Source of the DNA: Apostichopus japonicus
Taxonomy: Eukaryota; Echinodermata; Holothuroidea; Aspidochirotida; Stichopodidae
Direction of reading: 5' to 3'
Assembly: GCF_037975245.1 (NCBI RefSeq)
Contig: NC_092566.1
Span: 11,297,501 to 11,361,500 of the forward strand
Length of the DNA: 64,000 nucleotides
Below the pieces are notes generated by a model, which ran no database searches, was not told where the DNA came from, and saw nothing but the letters and a program-made list of their open reading frames with translations. Of the stretch, positions 12,166 through 24,789 are shown piece by piece. The position numbers and the translations under genes are program-made. How positions within the stretch are numbered: position 1 is the first letter of the stretch; each line of letters starts with the position of its first letter.

Positions 12166-12515
12166 GAGAGAGCACACCTAAGCATCTGACCACTTCCTCA
12201 AATACTGAGGGACCTGAAGCGCAGCTAAGTATAGTAAACGAACTTGTATTGAACCATTGAAAGAACAGAACCAAACACCACACCACTAGTTCTAAATGAG
12301 CAACCTGCAGAAGTACGAAATTCACAGAAGACTCCGCCCAGCAACACTGAGTAGAAGTCAGTTTGAATAGATCAAGAAAATCAGGTTCCTTGCGAGGATT
12401 TGAACCAAATGATATATGGTGGTCCGACGGTTACAACACGTTTTCACCAAATGGTTGTCTGCTACGACTTCTTACCCGTACAAATCTGTAACACTTCTAC
12501 TATTTCCGAGATACC
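12166..12515. other. host-side sequence between two insertions, with a tRNA-like B box
   Basis: On the minus strand at about 12395-12405 the sequence GGTTCAAATCC is a perfect RNA polymerase III B box. It is preceded by a degenerate tRNA-like arm, so this may be a decayed tRNA-derived SINE or tRNA pseudogene; the A box is poor. No gene is called. Confidence 0.35.
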
Positions 12516-12519
12516 CTTG
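12516..12519. repeat. 4-bp target site duplication, left copy (CTTG)
   Basis: CTTG precedes the outer TGTAAC of the left LTR and recurs at 18000-18003 directly after the TACA end of the right LTR. Four-base duplications are within the range made by retrotransposon integrases. Confidence 0.65.
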
Positions 12520-13044
12520 TGTAACCCCAGGTTGATCGCTCCCATCCAGGGGACACTAGCCTTTAGGGAAGCGGGGCTTCTTTGGCTGTAATGGGGTCAA
12601 CTACCTGCACCGAGATACTCGATTTGTCCGTAACCGCACATATCAACAATGCGCCTCGTGACGTATAAGGACCCTACCTTACTACTGCTGTAACTATTGG
12701 CTCGTCTGAGTCAACATACAAACAAACAGAATAATACAAAAGCGTATGTTTAGTTATGCGGTATATATTCATAACTAACTAAAGAAAGAGAAGAGAACAG
12801 AAAATAACAAATGGAGGTTAACAACGGTATTAAACAATTACAACTGTCACTAGTTGTCAACATAATTAAACAATAAAAGTACAATCAATCCAATTTCGGA
12901 ATGGACCACTATATAGCTGGGGGCTGGGGCTCACTCCCTCTCTAGACCCGCTCGGCCGTCTTTCGAGTCCGGGGAACATCATGGCCTGGTGGGGAGGGGG
13001 CATCTTAAGACCAGGACGTTTAGACACGCCCACCCAAACCAAGG

Positions 13045-13127
13045 ACCTGTTTAGAAATTAAAGAGTAATTTCTAATGATGATGTCTCCGACATCCTAACG
13101 ACGGCTGAGGGCTGTCAAGTGAGTGGC
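13045..13127. repeat. 83-bp module within the LTR, copy 1
   Basis: Identical to 13846-13928, 801 bp away, and to the corresponding positions of the other LTR (16626-16708 and 17427-17509). It contains the stem AGAAATTA-AAGAG-TAATTTCT (13053-13073), an 8-bp perfect hairpin. Exact identity within an LTR suggests either recent duplication or constraint. Confidence 0.9.
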
Positions 13128-13845
13128 CTAACTTACGTAAAAATTATAATCAATACAATGGGCTCAGTGCCAACTAAAATATGGGACAAATCTATAACAA
13201 GTACACTCTAATCATTAAGGCTAAATATAAATGAAATATGACTCCAGTAAATAGCATTATAAGTAATAAAGCACACATCTAGCCGACGTGGCAGTCAATG
13301 ACGGACACCAATGCAGTAAGTCTCAGTCAAGTGCTAATTGCCCTAACCCAATTACTAGCATGTTCCTAATAGACAACTAAATGCATAAATACTAAAATAA
13401 CATAACACAATATATACCCTACATGATAAGTCTCTCATAAACATATCATATGTACCAACAAATAGTAGCAAAACTATTTAGGGTCAACCTCTGACAAGGA
13501 CTGTCACCAAGGGAGCTACAGAACATACATCAGCTAATATGGATTCCACAAAAGGGTAAAATCTAGTATACATGTAGCATATCATGTATAGGCTTAGTGT
13601 AACTTATAGGGTACACAATACAGAAATAATCATAAAGGAATAAACAACATTGGCTATATATCATTATCAATGAAACACATAGTTATACTAAATTACACAA
13701 CGGATGGTAAAGTATATCAATCGATGGTATGACTTTAATTAACTTAGATAGAAAACATCTCTGTGTGCTTGGAGCCATCACAGAGTAACTGAACATTACT
13801 ATTAAACTTAAGAAGCTTACTTCTGAAAAATACAAAGTGGTTCAT

Positions 13846-13928
13846 ACCTGTTTAGAAATTAAAGAGTAATTTCTAATGATGATGTCTCCGACATCCTAAC
13901 GACGGCTGAGGGCTGTCAAGTGAGTGGC
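13846..13928. repeat. 83-bp module within the LTR, copy 2
   Basis: Second exact copy of the hairpin-containing module. It begins acctgtttagaaatt and ends caagtgagtggc; the flanks diverge immediately on both sides. Confidence 0.9.
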
Positions 13929-14419
13929 ACAGATCGCTGGTAAACTGGCCTTCTTATAGAGCCAGGGGACAGTACCCTAAGACAATACAACTTCCTGCCC
14001 AGCCCAAATAAGGAGATAAATGAACCAGCTGATCGGCCTACTCAGTACCGGAAAACACCAACATTCCTCAAATAACCACTAAGACAACAGGTGTAAACAA
14101 CTTAGTGACGTAGTCCCAGAGAACAAGTTCATACACAAACAGGTGAACAGAGGGTCACCTGTTTGCAGAAGGTCTCTCTCACTCTGGGGACAGCTTAGCT
14201 CACTAATGGGTTATGGTGGTTTTACTCTCTGGTACACTTGGGGGACAAAGCAATGTCATTCCAAGAATACAGATTTAGTCATTACAACTTCCTGCAATGA
14301 AGTGACAGGCCATTGAACTCCTAGAGCACCCGAGAATTTGTAGGGGGAACCTATCACAGGGAGGGGGAAATCTAAATTCTAGTACTTCCTAATTTACCAA
14401 AAAATTAGGGGTGCTACAC

Positions 14420-14431
14420 ACTCCCCTCACA
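14420..14431 (-). promoter_or_regulatory. polypurine tract of the LTR element
   Basis: On the minus strand GTGAGGGGAGTG directly abuts the TGTAGCACC start of the downstream LTR. That is where retroelements leave the RNase H-resistant primer for plus-strand DNA synthesis. Confidence 0.75.
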
Positions 14432-16076
14432 AAATCTGGTCGTCCTCGACCAGCAACTGCTAGTCCAAAACTAAACAAAATCCAACTAAAAAACAACCTA
14501 AACCAAACAGAAGATTAAGAAAAAACAGACTTTTAAACACCAAACTCAAATACCAGTACTAGTTCAGTAAGGGCCCTGTGGATGACATGTGATCGCCTGG
14601 TGCACTAAAAATATAACTTGCCATATAAATCTGCCAACACTCATGACTCTGCAGCTTGAGCACAAGTAATTGCAAAATACCCCGCATAGGTAATGACAAA
14701 GAAACATTAGCAAAGCTCAATCGTAAAGGTGGTAAGGTGGGCCCCTACCAATGATGGAGTAATTTCACCTAGTGCAAACCCCATACCCTACCCTTATCAA
14801 CTATATGGGACATCTCCCTTAGCACTTAGTGTCCTGCATATTTAACTCTCCACATACAGTTACCTCTATCTACCAGTCTTAGCCAGATTGGCGGGTAATT
14901 AATTCTGCTTGAAGAATTTAATTTTACGTCGTTACCAAGTTTCAACAAACTTAAGGTAAAGGACAACTATAACTTAGTCAGCTATAGTGACAGAACACAG
15001 TCTATTAGATTGATAGGAGGGCTAGCTTCAACTATTCAGGGTTCACTCACTGTCCGCTTGCACACTGTCCTCCGCAGTCTCCTACATAAACGCTACTAAC
15101 TATAGTTCTAGGCAAGTGGGCCCAGACCACTATGTTGACCAATGTCCCGTCAGGCAGGTGCCGGCAATACCTAACCAACACAACACTGATCTCCATACCG
15201 ATCTAGATTGCACCCCCGAAACTATACTTGGGATGACCCAAACAATCAACCTAGTCTGCTAAAAACTAAAAACAACAACCACTCCCAAAGGGAATACAAA
15301 TAACAATCCTCTAAGTCATAATTATCTGACTTAGGGTAACAACACAACCAAAAACAATGTTATAATGCAATTACAAAATACAAACATTCCTATGTGAAGT
15401 GCCGACCACTCTGGTTCTTTTGGAAAACTTTTGGTACCTAATGATATACGATCCTTACCTTGCACTCGGTGGGAAAATAACCTGTACCACTGACCATCGA
15501 CCCCAGACGCCACACATCTATACACAAAGGAGATCAACTTGCAAAACATTAAAAACAATAGTCAAACTACAAAGCATTGAAAACAATCTTCACACTTGCA
15601 CAACATTAAAACAATTCTTTTATTACTATAGGGCAAAACATAATGTGTATATGTCAGCTCCATATCTAACACAAATATTAACTCAAAATCTCGAATTTGG
15701 TAGGCTCAAGCAACTCTGGCCTTGAATACAAACTTTAAGTTACCCCTTCAATAAAGCGACGAAGCGTAAGGCGATAAAAACAACAACAACAACCACAACA
15801 AAACTTCTGCATTGCTTAACGACTTAAAACTAAACAACAAAGAGTCAACAAATTCCAGTAAACCTTACAATCTGCTATTTAAAGTACAATACATACTTGT
15901 AAGGCAAAAAATCAGCAGAATAAGCATTAACACAAATCAAATTGAATCAATATACGTCACATCTACAATATCAAGGATAACTAAATATCAGTGATAAAAA
16001 TTCACAAAGTTTTGGATCAAGTATCTCTGGATTCAGTAGGACCTTTTAAGGCACTTATTACCTTTCTAATAATTAC
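14432..16076 (-). other. internal region of the LTR element, no coding capacity seen
   Basis: Both strands are closed by frequent stops. The longest frames (15399-15725 plus, 15331-15558 minus) show no zinc knuckle, YXDD or DDE-type signature. A CAA-rich simple run lies at about 15778-15803. The region probably serves only as packaging and priming sequence. Confidence 0.7.
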
Positions 16077-16096
16077 AGCCCCACGTAAGGGCGCCA
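16077..16096 (-). promoter_or_regulatory. primer binding site, tRNA-Lys-like
   Basis: Read on the minus strand, TGGCGCCC...ACGTGGGGCT starts four bases after the TTACA end of the upstream LTR. It matches the complement of the CCA-bearing 3' end of tRNA-Lys(CUU), except for a small substitution and insertion in the middle. It fixes the orientation of the element. Confidence 0.8.
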
Positions 16097-16100
16097 TTTT

Positions 16101-17999
16101 TGTAACCCCAGGTTGATCGCTCCCATCCAGGGGACACTAGCCTTTAGGGAAGCGGGGCTTCTTTGGCTGTAATGGGGTCAACTACCTGCACCGAGATACT
16201 CGATTTGTCCGTAACCGCACATATCAACAATGCGCCTCGTGACGTATAAGGACCCTACCTTACTACTGCTGTAACTATTGGCTCGTCTGAGTCAACATAC
16301 AAACAAACAGAATAATACAAAAGCGTATGTTTAGTTATGCGGTATATATTCATAACTAACTAAAGAAAGAGAAGAGAACAGAAAATAACAAATGGAGGTT
16401 AACAACGGTATTAAACAATTACAACTGTCACTAGTTGTCAACATAATTAAACAATAAAAGTACAATCAATCCAATTTCGGAATGGACCACTATATAGCTG
16501 GGGGCTGGGGCTCACTCCCTCTCTAGACCCGCTCGGCCGTCTTTCGAGTCCGGGGAACATCATGGCCTGGTGGGGAGGGGGCATCTTAAGACCAGGACGT
16601 TTAGACACGCCCACCCAAACCAAGGACCTGTTTAGAAATTAAAGAGTAATTTCTAATGATGATGTCTCCGACATCCTAACGACGGCTGAGGGCTGTCAAG
16701 TGAGTGGCCTAACTTACGTAAAAATTATAATCAATACAATGGGCTCAGTGCCAACTAAAATATGGGACAAATCTATAACAAGTACACTCTAATCATTAAG
16801 GCTAAATATAAATGAAATATGACTCCAGTAAATAGCATTATAAGTAATAAAGCACACATCTAGCCGACGTGGCAGTCAATGACGGACACCAATGCAGTAA
16901 GTCTCAGTCAAGTGCTAATTGCCCTAACCCAATTACTAGCATGTTCCTAATAGACAACTAAATGCATAAATACTAAAATAACATAACACAATATATACCC
17001 TACATGATAAGTCTCTCATAAACATATCATATGTACCAACAAATAGTAGCAAAACTATTTAGGGTCAACCTCTGACAAGGACTGTCACCAAGGGAGCTAC
17101 AGAACATACATCAGCTAATATGGATTCCACGAAAGGGTAAAATCTAGTATACATGTAGCATATCATGTATAGGCTTAGTGTAACTTATAGGGTACACAAT
17201 ACAGAAATAATCATAAAGGAATAAACAACATTGGCTATATATCATTATCAATGAAACACATAGTTATACTAAATTACACAACGGATGGTAAAGTATATCA
17301 ATCGATGGTATGACTTTAATTAACTTAGATAGAAAACATCTCTGTGTGCTTGGAGCCATCACAGAGTAACTGAACATTACTATTAAACTTAAGAAGCTTA
17401 CTTCTGAAAAATACAAAGTGGTTCATACCTGTTTAGAAATTAAAGAGTAATTTCTAATGATGATGTCTCCGACATCCTAACGACGGCTGAGGGCTGTCAA
17501 GTGAGTGGCACAGATCGCTGGTAAACTGGCCTTCTTATAGAGCCAGGGGACAGTACCCTAAGACAATACAACTTCCTGCCCAGCCCAAATAAGGAGATAA
17601 ATGAACCAGCTGATCGGCCTACTCAGTACCGGAAAACACCAACATTCCTCAAATAACCACTAAGACAACAGGTGTAAACAACTTAGTGACGTAGTCCCAG
17701 AGAACAAGTTCATACACAAACAGGTGAACAGAGGGTCACCTGTTTGCAGAAGGTCTCTCTCACTCTGGGGACAGCTTAGCTCACTAATGGGTTATGGTGG
17801 TTTTACTCTCTGGTACACTTGGGGGACAAAGCAATGTCATTCCAAGAATACAGATTTAGTCATTACAACTTCCTGCAATGAAGTGACAGGCCATTGAACT
17901 CCTAGAGCACCCGAGAATTTGTAGGGGGAACCTATCACAGGGAGGGGGAAATCTAAATTCTAGTACTTCCTAATTTACCAAAAAATTAGGGGTGCTACA
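16101..17999 (-). repeat. LTR, 5' copy in element orientation (1899 bp)
   Basis: Near-identical partner of 12520-14419. In the minus-strand reading it begins TGTAGCACC and ends GGGGTTACA, so it should contain the promoter of the element. No clear TATA assignment was attempted. Confidence 0.93.
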
Positions 18000-20150
18000 C
18001 TTGGAAAACCAGACGTTCATCACTCCAAGTGACTGGACGACCTAGTTTAGTCTTGAAAGACAAAAAAACCGTGTTAAGTATATATATATAGGCTATGTGA
18101 CAACTTGAATCATTTTTTTTTGTTGAAACAATGACAAATGAATAGTAACATTTTAGCCTACGGTCATTTTTTTAAGTCGTAACCATGGCAACAGATGTGA
18201 CTAGACTGCGACAAGGTGTGTATCTAGGGAGCTGTCACCGATCCATAATTTAGGTAACAATGTATAAACATACACGTACTAATGCCTATCTAATCAGTAT
18301 TGTGGTGTCCTTGTTCGACAGATATGCAGACGGCACGATACTGTGTATTTCAAGTTGTTTTCGTGTATCGCTGTGTTACATGAGTATCCTAACCACAGGC
18401 CTACACATCTATTATATGGGTGACTGTACAGTAGCCTAACATTCTCAACAACGTTAGGAATTTAAGATTGGATCAGAGGCTCTGTCAACGTCAGTTTCTC
18501 TACGGGAAGTTTTATGAGGTAAAACTAAAACGACTTGTACTGAAGCTACCACGAACTGAAAAGAAAACGCCTTCTCCAGCTGCCAGGTATTGCTTTCGTA
18601 TCAATTCGTTCTTATCAAAATGACTGATTGATGGAGACTATACGGCGTATGACGTGTTTACAACGTCGCTATGTCAAGTCGGTGCGTAATCATTCACAAA
18701 CGATAAATCATAAATAGAACGTGATTGTCTCTGTCTATATATCTAAAAGGTGGCGTCGTTAGACTGTAAAAAAACAATATGAGTTACAGTTGTGAATTAT
18801 TCGCAGTCAAGTGATGTGTATCAACAGATATAACCCACTATCGTTTATATATAATACATATCAGACTAACTTTATCGAGGGCATAAAACGTGTAGATGAA
18901 TCCAACCATTAGAAAGAATGTGGTACTGACATAAACTAGCGATCAATTTGAACAGCATGGAAGTGATCGTTTCAGATTCGTCTTTTCATGGAAGTGAAGG
19001 CGGTCGTATAAATTCATTGGTAATTTAGTTATATTACAATCGTTCTTACATGCGGTCATTTGGTAGATCATTTATATTATTCAGTACTAAAAACCTTTAA
19101 AAGAGAACTTTTCCCATTATTCTGTTTATTTTTTTAATAGTATCTTAATAAGACTATTAAGTGCAATGTATCTGTAGGAGGGTACATTATATATACTGTT
19201 TGTATAGGAAAAGTTGATTTACACACAGCACAGGATTGTGTAAATGGTCAGAAAACTGCCGACTAAAGCACAAATAATTGCATTAAAATTTACACACGCA
19301 CACAGGAGGCCGTGGGTCGGTGGGTCAAAATATGCTGTATGGGTCACACAAAATCTCTGTTACTTTTTAACAATCATTCAAGAATTATTTTGTGCAATTA
19401 TGCAATAGTTCGTATATACAGTGAACAAAATTGTGAAGACCCATTTTACGACGTATTTTTCAATGGTCTTGGTTCGCCATGCGGAAATGGAGATAAACCC
19501 CCGAGTCTACGGCTATCCAACACTAGAATGCAGCTGAATGTACGCGATGCGAGAGTCACGCAACGCTTGGATGCGTTGCTCTGTTACCTATCTTTTTATT
19601 TTATTTAATAAACTATGGAATATTTCTTCCTGCATCACTCAGTTCCTACCATATTTTTTCTTCCTTTGTCTATATTTGTCTTTTTCGTTGATTCGATGCG
19701 TTCGTTAATCAGTTAATCAGTTTTACGCTCACGACCCAGGATCTTCAATGAGGAACGATGAATTCCTTCCGCCCCCCCCCCGAACAAACCCCAACCCCCC
19801 ACTTCACACACACTCAGATTCAGAAGGGCAATGGAGTTGATGATAAAGTAGAATTGCTGAATTTGGGGCTCCGTTGACAAGGCTTCGAAACTGACGAAAA
19901 AAACTCGCAACGACTGGAATTATCCCGCGAACCACCTACAACTTTTCGCGACCCACTTTTGTATCGCATCTCACAGTTTGCGAACGGTCGATCTACAATA
20001 TCATTTATATCCGACCTTGTTCTCTTTTACGTCGATGCATTTGCAACAAAGCGTCTATTTAGGCCTGACTCTTTAAGCCGATTCTTTAAGCCTATATTTT
20101 ATGACATTTTCATAGTTCATATTAACTCGGGGAAAACCATCCATTGTTGG
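18000..20150. other. no gene recognised
   Basis: The first four bases are the right copy of the target duplication. The rest is AT-rich anonymous sequence with a poly-C patch at about 19772-19783. The 98-codon frame at 19312-19608 shows no domain I recognise. Confidence 0.5.
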
Positions 20151-20262
20151 TTTCGATGAAATCGTAACCTTTGTATGCGTGAAGGGGGATGAGTGTGTGT
20201 GTGTGTGAGTGTGTGTATGCGTGGGTGTGTGCATGTGTGACGCCTTGCGTGTAAACACGATA
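20151..20262 (+). repeat. dispersed repeat with GT-rich core, copy 1
   Basis: Shares tttcgatgaaatcgtaacctttgta followed by a short spacer and a GT-rich run with 58169-58238. It continues into acgatatctcaagaaggg. The two copies have different GT lengths and different right flanks, so this looks like a dispersed family with a variable microsatellite inside. Confidence 0.6.
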
Positions 20263-23200
20263 TCTCAAGAAGGGAACTGCTTGGACCAAGCTCATATTTG
20301 GTCTGTAGAAGTAACACATTGAGTAGAAGAAGCCTATTGTTTTCTGGGGACGTCAAATGTCATTTGGGGTCGTGATATCAATGAATCATCGGTAGTATGT
20401 TTGCTTCCATTGTTGAAGCTTTCCGTCGTATTTCGCAGTGCCAAATAAAAACTTCAGGTTCGGATGTAGTTACGTTGGGGAAATGGCTAGGCGCCGTTTA
20501 CGAAAATTAACTTTCGCCTAGTTAGAATTTTATCAATGACCAATCTCACTGCGAGTTAACTGTGAAAAATGGTTCGCTGTCTGTATGTGCATTATGTACG
20601 GGAAGTTTTCATGTGCGGAGTTTGTTCACTGACAAACTTCATGGAGCATTTACAAACATAGCCTACAGCGAAAGCATCATTTAAAATCTAAAATAACTAT
20701 TTAGATGGAACGGTTTGAGCTTAAGAAGTACGCAATGTGTTTTGAAGGCATTCATAAATATGTTTTGTTCATATATTAATTTCTCAACCAATTAAAAAAA
20801 TATTAACCGTCGATATCACGACGGTTTGGTTATGCGCAGGCAACCCCTGCACAGTAGAGTATATGCAGGTAGACTACTAACAATAAATAGCCTATTGTTA
20901 AAATTGTTTCGTGTCAGAATACCAATACACTTAAGGTGGAAAAACATCTCCTAAATTATTTCTTAAGGAATTGCCTCCATGCCATCAGTCATAACTCGCA
21001 AAATATACAACAAAAATATAAATAATTTTGAGACACGTTTGTTGTTATTGCTGCTAGGATTTTTGCAAAGATTTCACTCAACACCAGTTGCGAGTGGAAG
21101 ATAGATGCTCTTACAACTTTAGGTTTTCATTGCGTGAAAGATCGCTTTGATTTAGGCAGTATAATGGAGTAATAGCGATACTTTTCGCGCATCAATCTAC
21201 AGCTAAAAGACAGGGTAAATAATTGGGAAAATGTACGTAGTCGCGCTAATCGACTGAGTAGCGGTTCAAAGTAGCGGTGAGGTACTGTATAGGCTTAGGA
21301 CTCGCGCACACCTAGCTATTGAATAGAACATGCCTAGTAATTGAGGAGCCCTAATGTAACAGAAGCCAAGCTATTTTCGTAGTAATTGTTTGAGACACTA
21401 CAATAGGCCTAGCTGCTTATTTATGATTCTGCGACATGTTTTACTTTGTTCAACACATACATTTGGTGGAAAAGTTTAAATTTCATACTGCACAGAAACA
21501 TAAGTTTCCAATGTGCAATTATGTGTTGTAGATAGGCCTATGTAATACGGAGACTTGAACAGCAACGTAGTGCCGAGTGAATTTTGCGTTCTCTCGAGTA
21601 CCGTATATGTTTTGGCACGGTCCCGAAATAGCGAGTACTTTTAAAAATAATGTTCGAGGCCTGATAAGTAGCCGGTTGTCTTTGGTAGAGATCAATATGT
21701 ATGCTGACTACAAGAAAAGTGTCCATCTCGGTTATCAGCTGCCAAAGTGACTATTGTTTGCCATATCTCAATGCTTTTTTATGTTATACGCTACAGCCTA
21801 AAGTGTGTGGCACATCCATATACGATTATTCATGTAGCATAATCGAAACCACACTGCAGATTTGCTGTCTGGTAATACATGTTATCTTTCTTTCACTACA
21901 TTCATCAATCCTTTATAAGTTATTATTTCTGTCATGATATTGTCTATATGCACACACGGCCCACACATCTATCAGTCACTCTGTGGTACATATATGAAGA
22001 ACATACAATACGTTTGAACCACGCAGGATATGACGTCATATAGTCATTCTCCAAATATTATTTATGTCAATATTATATCCATGCAGTCCCATCAGTCACG
22101 TGGTTGAACTTAGGCCTGCAAACACCCCCTATTAAACTACCTTTAATAACCCTGTTCTCCTTTAGGGTTATATTTTATATATGTTGTATGGTATAAGTGA
22201 GTTATTGTCACACCCTCAAATTCCTCGAATGCGCCTTTTTGTTTGCCTCAGACAATCAAGTCACAGCGGTCAAAATGATACAAAGTTGCCGACAGCGGAT
22301 CAGTGTTAATCATGTATTTATTCTTTCAACCACAGTCAATACATATTCGAAGGATAACAAATTCTGAAAATTTCAACAACAATAAATTATCATCACAGAG
22401 CCCGCGTGTGAAAAGAAACACTTTGGTCAAACTTCCATATTGATAGTTCGTTCCGTTGCTGAGATATAAACATTTGATTTTTTCTTTCTTTATTGTAGTA
22501 AGATAAATACACTGCACAATAGTGATGCCATACATGGAAAACACATCAAAGTATCCTTTGTATTTCATTATCTTGCACTGATTGAATAAGGACGCATACG
22601 TAATTGAAATCACTGTGTATATATATATATGATGATGTCACGCGGCCACACATAACAATCATTAAATAACATCCCGTCACACAATTGAGTTATTTTTCAA
22701 GGTCATATAATCATTTCAGTTTGGAAGCAAAACAAACCCAGCTGTTTGCGTTGCGTATGAATGACATCACAGAGTATCGTGCCAATGAACTCATTAAAAT
22801 ATAAAGTGGAATAAACTGTAATATCCTATATCTCAACAACATTACACATATTTTATTTTTATCATTTTCGGCCAACGTTATTTTGGGTTTATATATGCTA
22901 TATTTCTGTTTTCTGTTCTTTAGTTGTTTTCGACTATGACTGCTGAAGAGACCATGTAGTTTTATAGACTTCATCGACCCGATCTACTCGGCTGGAGAAT
23001 TCCTTGAGAAGACAGAACAGCTTTTCACATTTCTGAGGTTGACGCCCTCCCTCATTCTGTGGTAGACAGTTGTATTATTAGTCAACTTAATTTCCTGGTT
23101 TTTCGTCTTATTTTTTCTTTATTTATTTTGTATTTACTTAGGGGGCCTATTTCACTTTTGAGTGTATAACAAGCCAGATTCATGGTAACCTCTTATAAGG

Positions 23201-24573
23201 GACTGAGGGATAGAGGGCAGAACGAGACCTACGAATCTTACGTCGTAACGAATACAAGTCAACTGTGCAACGACAGGAAAGGCCTACTGAGTAGGTTAAT
23301 TACCGACAAATGGATATATTTAAATAAAATGGTACCCGTCCGTTCATTCTATCTTTTTCTTATATTGTCGCTCTTTCGTTGTTTTTGTTTTAGTTTTGTA
23401 TTTCTTTTGTATGTTTGTTTGTTTTTAGGGTTAGGTTGTGTTTTTTTTTTGTTTTTTTTTGAGAAATGACCCCTTAAACATTAGAACTTTTCAATAAATT
23501 TCGCTAAACTAGTCTTGTACGCTAATGCTTAGGTCAGTTCATCAGAATCAAAACAAAAATCCATATGTAAATATGAGACATGATATGACCTCAAATTACA
23601 TGTTAACAGTGTTTTATTTGCCGGTGGTGTTGGATGTTATATGCATATAGGTGATCTGCTGTTGATATGAAAGTTCTTATCTGAAGTAGTAACATTTGTA
23701 CAGCAAATCTATGTACGTCAACGGTTAGTTCCCGACTGAGCAGTCAATGTCATAGGTCATAGCTTTAAAGGAGCATTCAAAGTAAATATCTTGACAACCT
23801 AAATCATTGTAGAAATATATCCTGCATTAAAGTTTCATTTGTCGAGTTATTGAACTATTTCATATACTACTGATATATTACACTTAACGACATCCTTTAA
23901 TCATATGTCCGTACCGGTGTATTAGTAAAACAGGATCATACTTCATGTCGGTTCTAAACCATGTCTCAGTCTGGTAAATGTCTCCACAGGCGCATGCGTA
24001 AGCCGGTCTCCGGATCACTGTACTCTTTCACCCCCGATCTTCCTCCAAAGACAAACCGTAATTCATTCTGTGGTGTCGCCTTCGCATGGGCGCTCCTTCC
24101 GTCCTTCTAAATTGTGTTATTCCCACCATTTTCGCCTTGGTGTAAGTTTGATGGATTGTAAATGCGGCTTGATTGTCCTATTAGACAAACAACACTACTG
24201 CCAGGATAAGTTCCCATCAACTAAGAAAACGAACAAATCCCGCCCTCGCGATCAAACACGCCGCGTTTTATGACTCCCAACTGTGTCAATTTGGATGGCT
24301 CTCTGAAAAGCTGTCAGAAGGGGATGCGTGGTTTTTTATTCGCAAATTTCCAAAACATATTTACCGAGCTATTGAAAATGCAATGCATGCATGTGGGTAG
24401 CAAGAAAATGAAAAAGCAAGGGACACAATATCTTGGAAATAAATCCAATTGAACCCCGATTTCTAGAAACATAAAATACATCACTTTACCTCAGTAGAAA
24501 TGTTAATAAACCTATAGGTTATAGCACCCCATGTAAAGGATAGGTAGATAAGGTACAATATGGGTGGGTCCTT
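20263..24573. other. 4.3 kb without a recognisable gene
   Basis: Anonymous AT-rich sequence. A short perfect TA run lies at 22617-22631 and a T-rich run at 23438-23460. A segment at about 23580-23775 weakly resembles 27225-27425 (shared ctcaaat..acatgttaaca and ttaaaggagc words), suggesting diverged copies of one dispersed repeat. Confidence 0.45.
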
Positions 24574-24577
24574 GTTC

Positions 24578-24604
24578 AACCATGGAGGTTTTACCTCCAT
24601 GGTT
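24578..24604. repeat. perfect 12-bp inverted repeat, 3-nt loop
   Basis: AACCATGGAGGT, TTT, ACCTCCATGGTT. It is framed by GTTCAAC on both sides (24574-24580 and 24602-24608). A very stable hairpin; no function is evident, and it is not an obvious transposon end. Confidence 0.85.
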
Positions 24605-24789
24605 CAACAAAGAACATCAAGAAGCTACATGAAGTCAACAACTTTGAATTAATAGATACACTGTACAGTAGGTAGGTGCTAACGTTACAGGTGTTTAGAC
24701 TAAAGCACTGTAGATTTGTGCTGGTCACATTGTATGCATATACTTATTCCGAGAGCCTTTACTCAATAGTCAGTTAGCGGTACCGCATA

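Larger units (their letters stand above)
12520..14419 (-). repeat. LTR, 3' copy in element orientation (1900 bp)
   Basis: Matches 16101-17999 apart from one substitution and one A-run indel. It is unusually long for an LTR without obvious coding sequence. It contains two copies of an 83-bp module (13045-13127 and 13846-13928). Confidence 0.93.
12520..17999 (-). mobile_element. recent non-autonomous LTR retrotransposon, 5480 bp
   Basis: Two 1.9 kb direct repeats (12520-14419 and 16101-17999) begin TGTAACCCC and end GGTGCTACA, so each has TG...CA borders. They enclose 1681 bp of internal sequence. Orientation is minus. Reading that strand inward from the right-hand LTR, the primer binding site TGGCGCCCTTACGTGGGG (16096-16079) closely resembles the complement of the tRNA-Lys 3' end. 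A purine-rich GTGAGGGGAGTG (about 14431-14420) directly precedes the other LTR as the polypurine tract. The LTRs differ at only two positions: A versus G at 13550/17131, and seven versus six A's near 14399/17980. The insertion is therefore evolutionarily recent. The interior has no gag, protease, reverse transcriptase or integrase; its longest frame is about 108 codons without family resemblance. It fits a LARD-like element that depends on proteins from an autonomous relative. Confidence 0.93.

Noticed and set aside
12395-12475. tRNA gene or SINE on the minus strand
   Set aside because: Only the B box GGTTCAAATCC is good; the A box and acceptor pairing are poor, so it is mentioned only as a tRNA-like trace.
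15331-15725. Possible gag or accessory frame inside the LTR element
   Set aside because: The two opposite-strand frames overlap, neither has a zinc knuckle or polymerase/integrase motif, and the composition does not differ from surrounding non-coding sequence.
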